Below are positions 17,514-26,212 of a DNA stretch of 64,000 bases, piece by piece. The translations under genes and the position numbers were made by a program. Below the pieces are notes generated by a model that was given only the letters and a program-made list of their open reading frames with translations, did not search any database and was not told the origin of the DNA. The DNA lies in NCBI GenBank assembly GCA_024628785.1, contig CP102405.1:1116001-1180000 (forward strand). Reading direction: 5' to 3'. Position 1 is the stretch's first letter. Each line of letters starts with the position of its first letter. Source of the stretch: Fusobacteria bacterium ZRK30 (lineage in GTDB: Bacteria; Fusobacteriota; Fusobacteriia; Fusobacteriales; Fusobacteriaceae).

Positions 17514-18803
17514 ATGAATAGGGAAAGAAGATCAATGCTGTTGTCTTGTCTTTTTATGGGACTGGGGCAGTTATATAATAAATATTTTCTTAAGGGAATA
17601 GTTTTATTTATAATTGAATTATTATATCTTATAAAAATACCAAGAATTATAAAAGGAATTTGGGGAGTTGTAACACTGGGGGAAACTACTCAGAAAATGA
17701 ATGGATTCCAAATTATACAGGGAGACCACTCAATTTTTTTACTGATTGAAGGTGTTGTAACTATTATGATGTTGTTTATTCTGTTGGGGTTGTATATATG
17801 GAATATTAAAGATGCCAAAAGAATAGGGCATGAGATGGACAATGGTAAATCTTATATGACAACAAAACAATATTTAATAAAGGTATACGATCAGAGCTTT
17901 GTGTCTATAATGTTAACACCGGCTACCATGGGTGTATTATTTTTCATCTTGCTACCAATATTAGTAACTGTTCTGGTAGCTTTTACAAATTATTCAGCAC
18001 CAGATCATATCCCCCCTAGAAATTTAGTGGATTGGGTAGGATTTAAGAATTTTATAGATATTTTCAAGTTAAAAATATGGAGTAAAACATTTTTTAAAAT
18101 AGGAAGTTGGACAGTTGTATGGGCCATTCTTTCAACACTGTTAAATTATTCGTGTGGGCTTATCATGGCACTTATGATGAACAGAAAAAATATTAAATTT
18201 AAAGGTTTCTGGAGAACTATATTTATCCTGCCTTATGCTGTTCCGGCATTTATCTCTCTATTGGTATTTAGATTACTATTTAGTGGAGTCGGACCTGTTA
18301 ATAATTTAATTGTCAGTTTCGGGTTTGATAAAATACCTTTTTTAACAGATCCATTGTTGGCAAAAGTTAGTCTGATCCTGATCAATACGTGGCTTGGAGC
18401 ACCATATTTTATGGTATTATTATCGGGATCTCTGACAAATATTTCAGACTCAATCTATGAAGCCGCAGAGATTGACGGTGCTTCTAAATGGGTTCAATTT
18501 TGGAAGATAACCTTACCGTTACTATTGTTTCAGACAGCGCCTGTATTAATATTAACTTTTGCATATAACTTTAATAATTTTGGAGCAATATACCTGTTAA
18601 CAGGTGGAAAACCGACCAATTCAGCCCTGAGATATGCAGGGGAGACAGATATTTTAATAACCTGGATATTTAAATTAACCAGTGATCAAAGTCAATTTCA
18701 TATGGCGGCAGTGATATCAATAATTTTATTTATTTTTATAGCATCATTTTCCACATATCAATTTATGAAAAGTAAGTCATTTACAGAGGAGGATATGATG
18801 TAA
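17514..18803 (+). CDS. malF: Maltose-type ABC permease, MalF-like
   Basis: A 429-aa inner-membrane protein. The N-terminal 110 residues contain extra hydrophobic helices, as in MalF/MdxF. The remainder is a standard binding-protein-dependent permease with the EAA motif (YEAAEIDGASKWVQFWKI), which docks onto the ATPase. An AGGTAGGAG ribosome site precedes the ATG. The stop overlaps the next start by one base (TAATG). It partners the MalG-like protein. No ATPase is encoded here, so a shared MsmX/UgpC-type ATPase is expected elsewhere in the genome. Confidence 0.88.
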   Translation: MNRERRSMLLSCLFMGLGQLYNKYFLKGIVLFIIELLYLIKIPRIIKGIWGVVTLGETTQKMNGFQIIQGDHSIFLLIEGVVTIMMLFILLGLYIWNIKDAKRIGHEMDNGKSYMTTKQYLIKVYDQSFVSIMLTPATMGVLFFILLPILVTVLVAFTNYSAPDHIPPRNLVDWVGFKNFIDIFKLKIWSKTFFKIGSWTVVWAILSTLLNYSCGLIMALMMNRKNIKFKGFWRTIFILPYAVPAFISLLVFRLLFSGVGPVNNLIVSFGFDKIPFLTDPLLAKVSLILINTWLGAPYFMVLLSGSLTNISDSIYEAAEIDGASKWVQFWKITLPLLLFQTAPVLILTFAYNFNNFGAIYLLTGGKPTNSALRYAGETDILITWIFKLTSDQSQFHMAAVISIILFIFIASFSTYQFMKSKSFTEEDMM

Positions 18804-19642
18804 TGAGTAAAACAAAAATTATAGATAAGATTTTAGATGGGTTAACATACCTCGGTTTAATATTGATAACACTCAGTGTACTTTTGCCTCTGACATGGAT
18901 TGTATTATCATCTATGCAGGTTGGAAACAGTCTATACAGCTCTAGCTTCTTACCGAATTCATTGACGCTGGATCATTATAAAACTTTGTTTACCAAGACA
19001 GATTTTCCCATCTGGTATATGAATACCTTGAAAATAGCAACATTGAATATGATTTTAGGAGTTATTATTACAACTCTTACAGCCTATACATTTTCTCGGT
19101 ATAAATTTAAGGGAAGAAAACAAGCTATGATAGGAATGCTGGTATTACAGATGTTTCCGTCATTTTTAGCCATGACAGCCATCTATATTTTAATTACTAA
19201 GATGGGTCTTATGGACACCCATGCAGGACTTCTAATAGTATATATTGCCGGACAGATTCCATATAATTCATGGCTGGTAAAGGGATATTTTGATGGGATA
19301 CCTAAGAGTTTAGATGAGGCAGCCAGAGTAGATGGGGCAGGTCATTTGACTATATTCTTAAAGATAATTATGCCTATTACAAAACCAATAGTTGTATTTG
19401 TCGCTCTGACAAATTTTATTGGACCATGGTTTGATTTTATCTTTCCTAAATTACTGCTTAGAAGTGCAGATAAAAAAACTCTAGCTGTTGGGATATTTGA
19501 ATGGATCTCAAGCAGGGCAAATGACAATTTTACACAGTTTGCAGCAGCATCTATATTGATCGCTGTACCTATTGCCGTTTTATTTATGTATCTGCAAAAA
19601 CATATTGTGGCAGGATTATCTGCCGGAGCAACTAAGGGATAG
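18803..19642 (+). CDS. malG: Maltose-type ABC permease, MalG-like
   Basis: A 279-aa inner-membrane permease with six predicted helices and the EAA loop DEAARVDGAGHLTIFLKI. It is the usual second permease of CUT1 sugar importers. Its ATG overlaps the malF stop in TAATG, showing tight coupling. A strong terminator follows directly, so malE-malF-malG form the whole transcript. The ATPase is missing, which is common for Gram-positive-like CUT1 systems that use a shared ATPase. Confidence 0.88.
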   Translation: MSKTKIIDKILDGLTYLGLILITLSVLLPLTWIVLSSMQVGNSLYSSSFLPNSLTLDHYKTLFTKTDFPIWYMNTLKIATLNMILGVIITTLTAYTFSRYKFKGRKQAMIGMLVLQMFPSFLAMTAIYILITKMGLMDTHAGLLIVYIAGQIPYNSWLVKGYFDGIPKSLDEAARVDGAGHLTIFLKIIMPITKPIVVFVALTNFIGPWFDFIFPKLLLRSADKKTLAVGIFEWISSRANDNFTQFAAASILIAVPIAVLFMYLQKHIVAGLSAGATKG

Positions 19643-19645
19643 GGG

Positions 19646-19691
19646 AAAAACCTCCTAAATTATTGAACTCAATAATTTAGGAGGTTTTTTT
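19646..19691 (+). terminator. Terminator of the malEFG operon
   Basis: A 19-bp stem (AACCTCCTAAATTATTG and its complement) with a four-base loop and seven T. Confidence 0.85.
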
Positions 19692-19816
19692 ATTGTTAAA
19701 TTATGTTTTGAAGTAACTAACTCCTCGATTTTAAAGAGTTGCATAACAGGAAAGTTTAGTTATTAAGTTTTATTATCCTATGTTATAATAAATACCATAG
19801 AAGAGGTGAAAAAATT

Positions 19817-20701
19817 ATGAAAAAAGAGATGAAAAAGTATAAAAAAGTATATATAGAGATAACCAACAGATGTAATTTAAAGTGTAGTTTTTGTCCTCAA
19901 GGGGAAAGGGCTCCTAAAATTATGACCACAGATGAATTCAGGCATATCTTAGATGAAATAAAGCCATACAGTGACTATGTCTACCTCCATGTAAAGGGAG
20001 AACCATTGTCACATCCAAAGATAGGTGATTTTTTAGACCTTGCAGAGGAAAAGAATATAAAAGTAAACATAACTACCAATGGAACCTTGATAGGCAGAGT
20101 AGGAGAGAAAATAGCAGGTAAAAAAGCGTTTAGGCAGATTAATTTTTCCCTCCATTCATTTGATGGTGATATAGATAAGATAGATGAAGATGACTATTTG
20201 AAAAAAATATTAGATTTCACAAAAAAATCACTCTCTTTAGAAAATACCTATATCTCCCTGAGGTTGTGGAACTTCCATAGTGGAAATAAAAATAAGGTCC
20301 AGATGGAAGGGAACAGGAAGATCTTAGAGAAGATAGAAAGATATTTTGATTTGGATTATAAGATCGAGGAGAAGCTGGTTCCAGGTCGCGGGCTGAAGAT
20401 AAAAAACAGATTATATCTTAATACAGATCTGGAATTTAAATGGCCGGAACTAGGTGACCAATATGAAAATGAAGACGGGTTTTGCTATGGACTCCGGACT
20501 CAGATAGGGATCTTAGTGGATGGAACGGTAATCCCGTGCTGTCTCGACGGTGAAGGAGTAGTAGATCTTGGAAATGTCTTTAAAAAGTCATTTAAAGAGA
20601 TAGTAGAGGGTGAAAGAGCAACTGCAATCTACGATGGATTCAGCAATAAAAAAGCTGTTGAGGAACTCTGTAAGAAGTGCACTTTTAAGGAAAAGTTTTA
20701 A
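19817..20701 (+). CDS. Radical SAM/SPASM domain protein of unknown substrate
   Basis: A 294-aa protein. The CxxxCxxC cluster is at Cys19, Cys23 and Cys26 (CNLKCSFC). HVKGEPLSHP replaces the usual GGEP. A C-terminal SPASM-like region has CCLDGEG and later ELCKKCTF. It has its own promoter region and is followed by cobB after only 33 bases, so the two are probably co-transcribed. No precursor peptide or tailoring partner is evident nearby. This layout is widespread among anaerobes and the reaction is not known. Confidence 0.75.
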   Translation: MKKEMKKYKKVYIEITNRCNLKCSFCPQGERAPKIMTTDEFRHILDEIKPYSDYVYLHVKGEPLSHPKIGDFLDLAEEKNIKVNITTNGTLIGRVGEKIAGKKAFRQINFSLHSFDGDIDKIDEDDYLKKILDFTKKSLSLENTYISLRLWNFHSGNKNKVQMEGNRKILEKIERYFDLDYKIEEKLVPGRGLKIKNRLYLNTDLEFKWPELGDQYENEDGFCYGLRTQIGILVDGTVIPCCLDGEGVVDLGNVFKKSFKEIVEGERATAIYDGFSNKKAVEELCKKCTFKEKF

Positions 20702-20734
20702 ATATAAGGTTACTGTAATTTAGGAGGAAACTCT

Positions 20735-21436
20735 ATGTATGAAAAATTGAAAAAAATAATAGATGAAAGTGATAATATTGTGTTCTTTGGAGGAGCTGGT
20801 GTTTCTACAGAAAGCGGGATCCCTGATTTTAGGAGTGCTACAGGTTTGTATTCCCACAGCCCTGAATATCTAGTCAGTAGAACATATTTTGATAAAAACA
20901 AAGATGGATTTTTTGAATTTTATAAAAAACATCTGGTGTATTCAGATGTTGAACCAAATGATGCCCACAGGGTCTTGGCATACTTGGAAAAAATAGGTAA
21001 ATTAAAGGCTGTGATTACCCAGAATATAGACGGACTTCATCAAATGGCAGGGAGTAAAAATGTCTTGGAACTTCATGGAAGTATCCATAGAAACCATTGT
21101 ATGGACTGCGGGACCTTCTACACCTTAGATGAACTTATGAATAGAAAAGGTGTCCCCCACTGCTCTAAGTGCAGCGGGATAATAAAACCGGATGTTACTC
21201 TGTATGAAGAGATTCCAGATATGAATAGTTATGACAGGGCCATGCATTATATTGCCGCTGCAGATGTTTTAATCGTAGGTGGGACTTCATTGGTAGTTCA
21301 GCCTGCTGCCTCATTGGTAGATCTTTACAGGGGAAATAAATTAATTTTGATAAATAAAGATTCCACTAGGTATGACAAAAGAGCTGATCTGGTTATTTCA
21401 GATAAAATAGGAAAAGTTTTAAAGGCAGTAAAATAG
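20735..21436 (+). CDS. cobB: NAD-dependent protein deacylase, sirtuin
   Basis: A 233-aa cytoplasmic sirtuin. Signatures: GGAGVSTESGIPDFRS for NAD binding (from residue 19), TQNIDGLH (about 95-102), the catalytic His in ELHGS near 114, and a zinc site of two CxxC pairs (CMDCG and CSKCS). It removes acyl groups from lysines, producing O-acyl-ADP-ribose. An AGGAGG site precedes the ATG. Length and motifs are complete, so it should be active. It lies just after the radical SAM gene. Confidence 0.93.
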   Translation: MYEKLKKIIDESDNIVFFGGAGVSTESGIPDFRSATGLYSHSPEYLVSRTYFDKNKDGFFEFYKKHLVYSDVEPNDAHRVLAYLEKIGKLKAVITQNIDGLHQMAGSKNVLELHGSIHRNHCMDCGTFYTLDELMNRKGVPHCSKCSGIIKPDVTLYEEIPDMNSYDRAMHYIAAADVLIVGGTSLVVQPAASLVDLYRGNKLILINKDSTRYDKRADLVISDKIGKVLKAVK

Positions 21437-21496
21437 AAGATTAAAGAATCTTTGAATTATAAGCAAAACTAGTTTTAAAATAATAGGAGGAAAAAT

Positions 21497-21724
21497 ATGT
21501 ACGATTTACAGGAATGTGTGGAAAAATTAAATGATTATTTAGAGGAGTTATTGCCTGAGATAGATGGTGAAATAGATATTGATATGAGTGAGGAAAAGGA
21601 TAACTATTATTGGAATTTTGACTATGACAAAAGAAGTTATATGCTTACTTGTAACAAGGAAACAGGAACTATTCTGGGGGAAAGCTGGAGAGAGGGAAGT
21701 AAAGCACAGTATAAAAGACATTAA
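21497..21724 (+). CDS. Small acidic protein of unknown function
   Basis: A 75-aa soluble, acidic protein (many Glu and Asp, few hydrophobic runs) with a perfect AGGAGG site. The C-terminal half is basic and aromatic. No known motif is seen. It follows cobB by about 60 bases and precedes the TPP-riboswitch promoter, so it is probably the last gene of the cobB transcript. I do not recognise the family. Confidence 0.6.
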   Translation: MYDLQECVEKLNDYLEELLPEIDGEIDIDMSEEKDNYYWNFDYDKRSYMLTCNKETGTILGESWREGSKAQYKRH

Positions 21725-21788
21725 AAAATAATGAAAATTTTTTACAAGATAAAAACAGCCCTAAAATTTGAGATATATTAAAAAAAAG

Positions 21789-21816
21789 TTGTAATTTTGG
21801 GGTATTCTGATACAAT
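21789..21816 (+). promoter_or_regulatory. Promoter of the thiamine uptake operon
   Basis: TTGTAA (21789-21794) and TACAAT (21811-21816) with a 16-base spacer lie directly before the TPP riboswitch. Confidence 0.6.
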
Positions 21817-21831
21817 AAAGTACAAATAAGT

Positions 21832-21912
21832 ATTGCAGGAGCTTTTGCTGAGAGGAGATGTTATAGTCTCGACTGTTAACCTGATCTAGATAATGCTAGC
21901 GTAGGAGAATTT
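21832..21912 (+). promoter_or_regulatory. TPP (THI-box) riboswitch
   Basis: The two conserved strands are clear: GCTGAGAGGAG (thiamine-sensing arm) and AACCTGATCTAGATAATGCTAGCGTAGGAG (given as positions 21879-21908; key bases CTGATC, ATAATGC and GCGTAGGA). A terminator starts 34 bases after it. TPP binding should switch off the downstream thiamine transport genes. Confidence 0.95.
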
Positions 21913-21945
21913 TTATAGGGTATGAATAGTATATTTGTATTTAAT

Positions 21946-21971
21946 AAGGCTTCCTTCGGGAGGTCTTTTTT
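21946..21971 (+). terminator. TPP-riboswitch terminator
   Basis: GGCTTCC-TTCG-GGAGGTC, a seven-bp stem with a stable UUCG loop, followed by six T. Confidence 0.85.
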
Positions 21972-21983
21972 GTTTGAGTTAGA

Positions 21984-22005
21984 GGGGCAATTATTAATTA
22001 CCCCT
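21984..22005. repeat. Short hairpin in the thiamine operon leader
   Basis: AGGGGCAATTATTAATTACCCCT folds into a hairpin with one mismatch. There is no T-run. It may be a scrap of an intergenic repeat; function unknown. Confidence 0.35.
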
Positions 22006-22049
22006 ACGTATTATTAATTTCGCAAAAGGCGATTAAGAGGAGGAAGGAA

Positions 22050-22349
22050 ATGGCACTGGCAAACATGGATATTCAAATATTACCTACGATAGAGGGTGGA
22101 GAAAAGGAAAAGTATACTGTGATAGATAGAGTGATAGAGCATATCATAGGAACTGGGTTAAAGTATGAGGTAGGAGGGCTGGGAACAACTATTGAAGGTG
22201 AGTTCAAAGACCTTTTGGGTATATTGGAAAAAGCTCAGGAAATTTGTTTCAATGAAGGTGCTGAAAGGGTAACAACTATAGCAAAATTTGATCATAAAAA
22301 AGAAGGGATAACTATAGATGAAAAAGTCGGTAAATACAGAAAAAAATAA
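22050..22349 (+). CDS. Thiamine-binding protein of the MTH1187/YkoF family
   Basis: A 99-aa protein of the MTH1187 (DUF77, thiamine_BP) family. Its central GGLGTTIEGEFKDLL and ERVTTIAKFD segments are family-like. Related proteins bind thiamine or its pyrimidine precursor and are often found with ThiXYZ-type transporters. The AGGAGGAAGG site is strong. The 3' end overlaps the permease gene by 32 bases. Position directly under a TPP riboswitch supports a role in thiamine or HMP handling in the cytoplasm. Confidence 0.85.
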   Translation: MALANMDIQILPTIEGGEKEKYTVIDRVIEHIIGTGLKYEVGGLGTTIEGEFKDLLGILEKAQEICFNEGAERVTTIAKFDHKKEGITIDEKVGKYRKK

Positions 22350-23091
22350 TCTATTTTTAATAAGTTTGTTGGTATTAGTAGTGGGGTGTGAGGTAATAAT
22401 CAGAATCTTGGAGATACCCGGATATATTCTGCCAGCTCCGACAAAGGTAATTAAAGCGTTGTACAGCCAAAAAGAAGTTTTATTCAGTCACTCTTTGGTG
22501 ACTCTCTTTGAAGCTTTGACGGGGTTTATATTATCAATTATATTGGCTCTGATTATAGGAGGAGTCGTATATCCATTTGAGAAGGTAAAAAAAATGCTGT
22601 ATCCATACCTCTTAATCAGTCAGACGATTCCATTGATCGCCATAGCCCCTGTCATATTGATTTGGTTTGGATTTGGGATTCTGCCTAAGATAATAATAGT
22701 GGTATTAATCTGTACATTTCCCATGCTCCTTAGTTTTTTAGGGGGATTGGAGGAGGTAGACAGGGAAATACTGGATCTATTTCAGGTTATGGGAGCCGAT
22801 AAAAAGTATATATTTTTTAAAGTTATCCTCCCCTCAAGTCTGCCTAGTTTTTTTTCAGGGGTAAAAATAGCGGCGACTTATTCTATAATGGGAGCAGTAA
22901 TAGGAGAGTGGCTGGGGGCTAAAAGCGGGTTGGGAATATATATGACCAGAGCTATCAGCTCCTTTAAAACAGACTACCTTTTTGCCGCGATAATAGTGGT
23001 AGTTATCCTTAGTCTGGTAATTTTTAAGGGGATAGAATATATAGAAAAGGCAGCTATGCCATGGAAACAAGGGAAAAATAGAAATTTGTAG
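22318..23091 (+). CDS. thiX: ABC permease for thiamine precursor (ThiX-like)
   Basis: A 257-aa inner-membrane permease of the SsuC/TauC class, with about six helices and an EAA-type loop (DLFQVMGADKKYIFFKVILP). The start ATG lies inside the preceding gene, a 32-base overlap that couples the two. With the ThiY-like binding protein and the ATPase it forms an uptake system for HMP-type pyrimidines or thiamine. It is under the TPP riboswitch. Substrate is assigned by the neighbouring ThiY homologue. Confidence 0.82.
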   Translation: MKKSVNTEKNNLFLISLLVLVVGCEVIIRILEIPGYILPAPTKVIKALYSQKEVLFSHSLVTLFEALTGFILSIILALIIGGVVYPFEKVKKMLYPYLLISQTIPLIAIAPVILIWFGFGILPKIIIVVLICTFPMLLSFLGGLEEVDREILDLFQVMGADKKYIFFKVILPSSLPSFFSGVKIAATYSIMGAVIGEWLGAKSGLGIYMTRAISSFKTDYLFAAIIVVVILSLVIFKGIEYIEKAAMPWKQGKNRNL

Positions 23092-23108
23092 AAGAAATAG
23101 GGGGAAGA

Positions 23109-24062
23109 ATGAAAAAAAGAATTATAAGTTTATTGTTAATTTTAAATGTCGTCAGTGTATTTGCACTGGAAAAGGTGGATATAGTTTTGGACTGGACACC
23201 TAATACAAATCATACAGGAATATATGTAGCGAAAAAAATGGGATATTTTAAAGCAGAGGGAATAGAGGCGGATATATTACAGCCGGCCAATGGAACTTCT
23301 ACCCAGTTAATAGCCACAGGAAGAGCTGATTTTGGTGTAACCTATCAGGAAGCTGTAACTTTTGCCAGATTAGAAGGTCTGCCTGTAGTTTCATTGGGAG
23401 CAATAATCCAGCATAATACATCTGGTTTTGCTTCATTGAAGGAAAAGGGAATAGAAAAACCAGCGGATTTTAAGGGTAAAAACTATGGTGGATGGGGATC
23501 ACCGGTAGAGGAAGCTACCCTAAAGGAATTGATAGAAAAAGATGGTGGTAAGATTGGAGATATAAATATTCTTACAACAGGGTCTATGGACTTTTTTAAA
23601 TCCAGTGCAAATGATGTGGATTTTGCATGGGTATTTGAAGGGTGGACAAATATAGAGGCCAAATTGCAGGGGAAAAAGTTGAACTATATCAGACTTAGAG
23701 ATTATTCGAAAGATTTAGACTACTACACTCCGATATTTGCAAGTAGTGAAAAACTTATAAAAACAAATCCAAAATTAGTAAAAAAAGTAATGAGAGCTAT
23801 AAAAAAAGGATATGAATATAGTATAAAAAATCCAGAGAAAGCCGGGGAGATCCTCTTGAAGGATGTCCCGGAATTAGATAGAAATTTAGTTATTGAAAGT
23901 CAAAAATATCTGGCTTCTAAATATACCGATGATGCCCCTTACTGGGGACATCAAAAATTAGAAGTATGGGAAAGATATCAAAAATGGCTCTATAAAAATA
24001 ATTTGATAGAGGGAACTACAGATATGGAAGAAGCTTTCACCAATGAATTTTTGAAAGATTAA
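23109..24062 (+). CDS. thiY: Thiamine-precursor binding protein (ThiY/NMT1-like)
   Basis: A 317-aa exported binding protein; residues 1-19 form a signal peptide. The NMT1/THI5-like fold is marked by LDWTPNTNHTGIYVAKKMG at the N-terminus, ATGRADFGVTYQEAV and GWGSPVEEATL. ThiY proteins bind N-formyl-4-amino-5-aminomethyl-2-methylpyrimidine or related HMP forms. It is between the permease and the ATPase in the riboswitch operon. There is no lipobox Cys, so it should be a soluble periplasmic protein. Confidence 0.87.
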   Translation: MKKRIISLLLILNVVSVFALEKVDIVLDWTPNTNHTGIYVAKKMGYFKAEGIEADILQPANGTSTQLIATGRADFGVTYQEAVTFARLEGLPVVSLGAIIQHNTSGFASLKEKGIEKPADFKGKNYGGWGSPVEEATLKELIEKDGGKIGDINILTTGSMDFFKSSANDVDFAWVFEGWTNIEAKLQGKKLNYIRLRDYSKDLDYYTPIFASSEKLIKTNPKLVKKVMRAIKKGYEYSIKNPEKAGEILLKDVPELDRNLVIESQKYLASKYTDDAPYWGHQKLEVWERYQKWLYKNNLIEGTTDMEEAFTNEFLKD

Positions 24063-24076
24063 AGAATAGGAGATTT

Positions 24077-24805
24077 ATGATATTAGAAATAGAGAAACTA
24101 TCGAAAAGGTATGGAGATGTAGAAGTAATAAAGGATCTGGATTTACATATAAAAAAAGGAGAGTTTATCTCCATAGTTGGGCCTTCCGGGTGTGGAAAAA
24201 GTACTCTTTTTAAGATAATTACAGGCCTTTTGACAGAATATAGCGGCAGAGTCAGGATAGATGGAAATATAGTTAAAAATAAAGTTATCTCCTACCTGCC
24301 TCAAAAAGATCTGCTGCTCCCATGGAAGACTCTCTACGAAAATGCTACGATCCCATTAGAAATAAGTGGAGTAAAAAAAGAACGTTGGAAAGAAATCATA
24401 GATCCGCTGATGGAAGAGTTTGGTCTTTTAGGATTTGAAAACAGGTATCCCCATGAATTGTCTGGGGGGATGAGACAGAGGGGAGGCCTTCTCAGAAGTT
24501 TTTTAATCGATAGTGATCTAATGTTATTGGATGAACCCTTTGGAGCCTTAGATGCTCTGACCAGGTCATCTATGCAGGACTGGCTTTTGGAGATTTGGAA
24601 AAAACATAATCATTCTATCTTGTTTATAACCCATGATATAGAGGAAGCTGTCTACCTTTCAGACAGAGTATATATTATGTCTGCCAGACCAGGCAGGTTT
24701 TTAGATGAGCTGGAGATCAAATTTTCCAGACCGAGAAAAAAAGAAGTTATCTTGTCACAGGAGTTTTTAGAATATAAGGGAAGAATATTAGAAAAATTAA
24801 AATAG
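24077..24805 (+). CDS. thiZ: ABC ATPase of the thiamine uptake operon (ThiZ-like)
   Basis: A 242-aa ATPase: Walker A GPSGCGKST near residue 36, signature LSGGMRQR, Walker B LMLLDEPFGALD and H-loop ITHDIEEA. It is the only ATPase visible in an operon that contains two permease sets (22318 and 26213), so it may serve both, or the ThiB/ThiP pair may borrow one from elsewhere. An AATAGGAG site precedes the start. It is most similar in style to SsuB/TauB-class ATPases, which fits the ThiX-type permease. Confidence 0.85.
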   Translation: MILEIEKLSKRYGDVEVIKDLDLHIKKGEFISIVGPSGCGKSTLFKIITGLLTEYSGRVRIDGNIVKNKVISYLPQKDLLLPWKTLYENATIPLEISGVKKERWKEIIDPLMEEFGLLGFENRYPHELSGGMRQRGGLLRSFLIDSDLMLLDEPFGALDALTRSSMQDWLLEIWKKHNHSILFITHDIEEAVYLSDRVYIMSARPGRFLDELEIKFSRPRKKEVILSQEFLEYKGRILEKLK

Positions 24806-24815
24806 GGGGAAGAAG

Positions 24816-25772
24816 ATGAAAAAAAGTATTTTATGGATTTTAATGGTATTATTAGGAGTAACAAGTTTTTCAAAGGAAAAAATAGTGGTTTATGTGCCTA
24901 GCTCTATGACATTTTTACAGGAAGAGGTAGGACAGGATTTCTATGATAAAACAGGGGTAGAAGTAGAAATTGTAGGGATAAAAGGAATTCCTGCCAGATT
25001 AAAATTAGAAAAAAGAAGACCAAAAGCTGATATAGTTTTGGGGTTATCAGAGATAAATGTAATTCAGGCTAAAAAAGAAGGGACTATAGCCAGCTATAAA
25101 CCTAAAACAGCCGGGAAGATAATGAAAGAGGAATATATGATAGACAGCGAATGGTATTCTACTCCATTTGATTTCGGATCGTTGGCTATAAATGCAAATA
25201 AAGATGGATTTCAAAAGATGCCGGCATCTTTTGAAGATCTTAAGAAGTTAAAAGGACAGTTAATCGTTTTAGATCCTAATTCATTTACCGGTCAGGAGTT
25301 TATGATGTGGACAGTTGCAGTATATGGGGAAAACTGGCTTAAATTCTGGGAGGAGTTAAAACCTGCCATGAAAACAGTAGCTCCAGGATGGAGTGAAGGA
25401 TGGGCAAAATTTACAACCAATGAAGCACCTCTTATGGTAGGTTATGCTACCAGTGATCTTTACTTTGACGAAAAGAGCTCATATAAAAGCTTTATTCCAA
25501 GTGAAGGGGGATATATCTATGTACAGGGAGCTTCTATAGTAGCAAAAAAAGATATAAAGGATGGAGCAAAATTATTTATGGACTATATTTTAGAGGAAAA
25601 ATTCCAAAGAGCCATGGCAGAAAAAAACTATATGCTTCCAGTAACAGATATAAAATTAGGGGATGAATATAGTAGGATTCCGACATCAGCGAAACTAGTA
25701 AAAGTTAAGACTAGTGATTTGGAGAAGATAGAGGAATATAAGAAGGAATTAATTAAGTTATTGAAAAGATAA
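24816..25772 (+). CDS. thiB: Thiamine-binding periplasmic protein (ThiB/TbpA-like)
   Basis: A 318-aa exported binding protein with a signal peptide (residues 1-19). KIVVYVPSSMTFLQEEVG, ADIVLGLSEINV and the STPFDFGSLAINAN segment match the ThiB/TbpA and iron-type binding protein class. Its location under a TPP riboswitch and upstream of a two-domain permease of the ThiP type supports thiamine or its phosphates as ligand. It follows thiZ by 10 bases. This second system resembles the E. coli ThiB-ThiP pair without its own ThiQ. Confidence 0.82.
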   Translation: MKKSILWILMVLLGVTSFSKEKIVVYVPSSMTFLQEEVGQDFYDKTGVEVEIVGIKGIPARLKLEKRRPKADIVLGLSEINVIQAKKEGTIASYKPKTAGKIMKEEYMIDSEWYSTPFDFGSLAINANKDGFQKMPASFEDLKKLKGQLIVLDPNSFTGQEFMMWTVAVYGENWLKFWEELKPAMKTVAPGWSEGWAKFTTNEAPLMVGYATSDLYFDEKSSYKSFIPSEGGYIYVQGASIVAKKDIKDGAKLFMDYILEEKFQRAMAEKNYMLPVTDIKLGDEYSRIPTSAKLVKVKTSDLEKIEEYKKELIKLLKR

Positions 25773-25849
25773 ACTATAAATTTCAAAAAAATCTGAAAAA
25801 ATCTGTGTAATCTGCGACAAATTATTAATTGAGTATAAATAATTTTAAT

Positions 25850-26065
25850 AATCATGAATAGAAAGTTCCAAAGTTTCCGCCTTTGATACGGGATACTTTT
25901 TCTCAACAGCAAGAAATAAGTATCCAAAAAGTGCCGGAAGTTTATAAATTGTCTTAGCGGGCAGGTGCCAAGGATCCCCGTTTCTTAGTGGGATGCCTGA
26001 CGGACATAGAGGGTATAACGAAACTAGTGAGATATTTATTGTGGAGTTGACGACTATAAACTTCA
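25850..26065 (+). other. Unexplained structured block between thiB and thiP
   Basis: This part of the 440-base gap is richer in G and C than its flanks. It contains a clear hairpin (GGATACTT with AAGTATCC, inner TTTCT/AGAAA) enclosed by TTCCG/CGGAA, and a second partly paired segment (GGCAGG with GCCTG). No ORF with a start is found, although a frame reads coding-like (KDPRFLVGCLTDIEGITKL). The flanks carry loose AATCTGTG / AATCCGTG repeats. It could be a structured RNA or the scar of a mobile element. I do not recognise it. Confidence 0.4.
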
Positions 26066-26212
26066 GAGGAAATCAGAGCTATTATCAGATATAATCCGTG
26101 TTCTATTGATTTATTCGTGATGATTAGTGTAGATTGGTGGAAAACAAGATTTTTAGACTAGAAATTTTTTGTGATTTGTGGCAAAAATAGTAGAAAAAGT
26201 GAGGGAAAAAAG

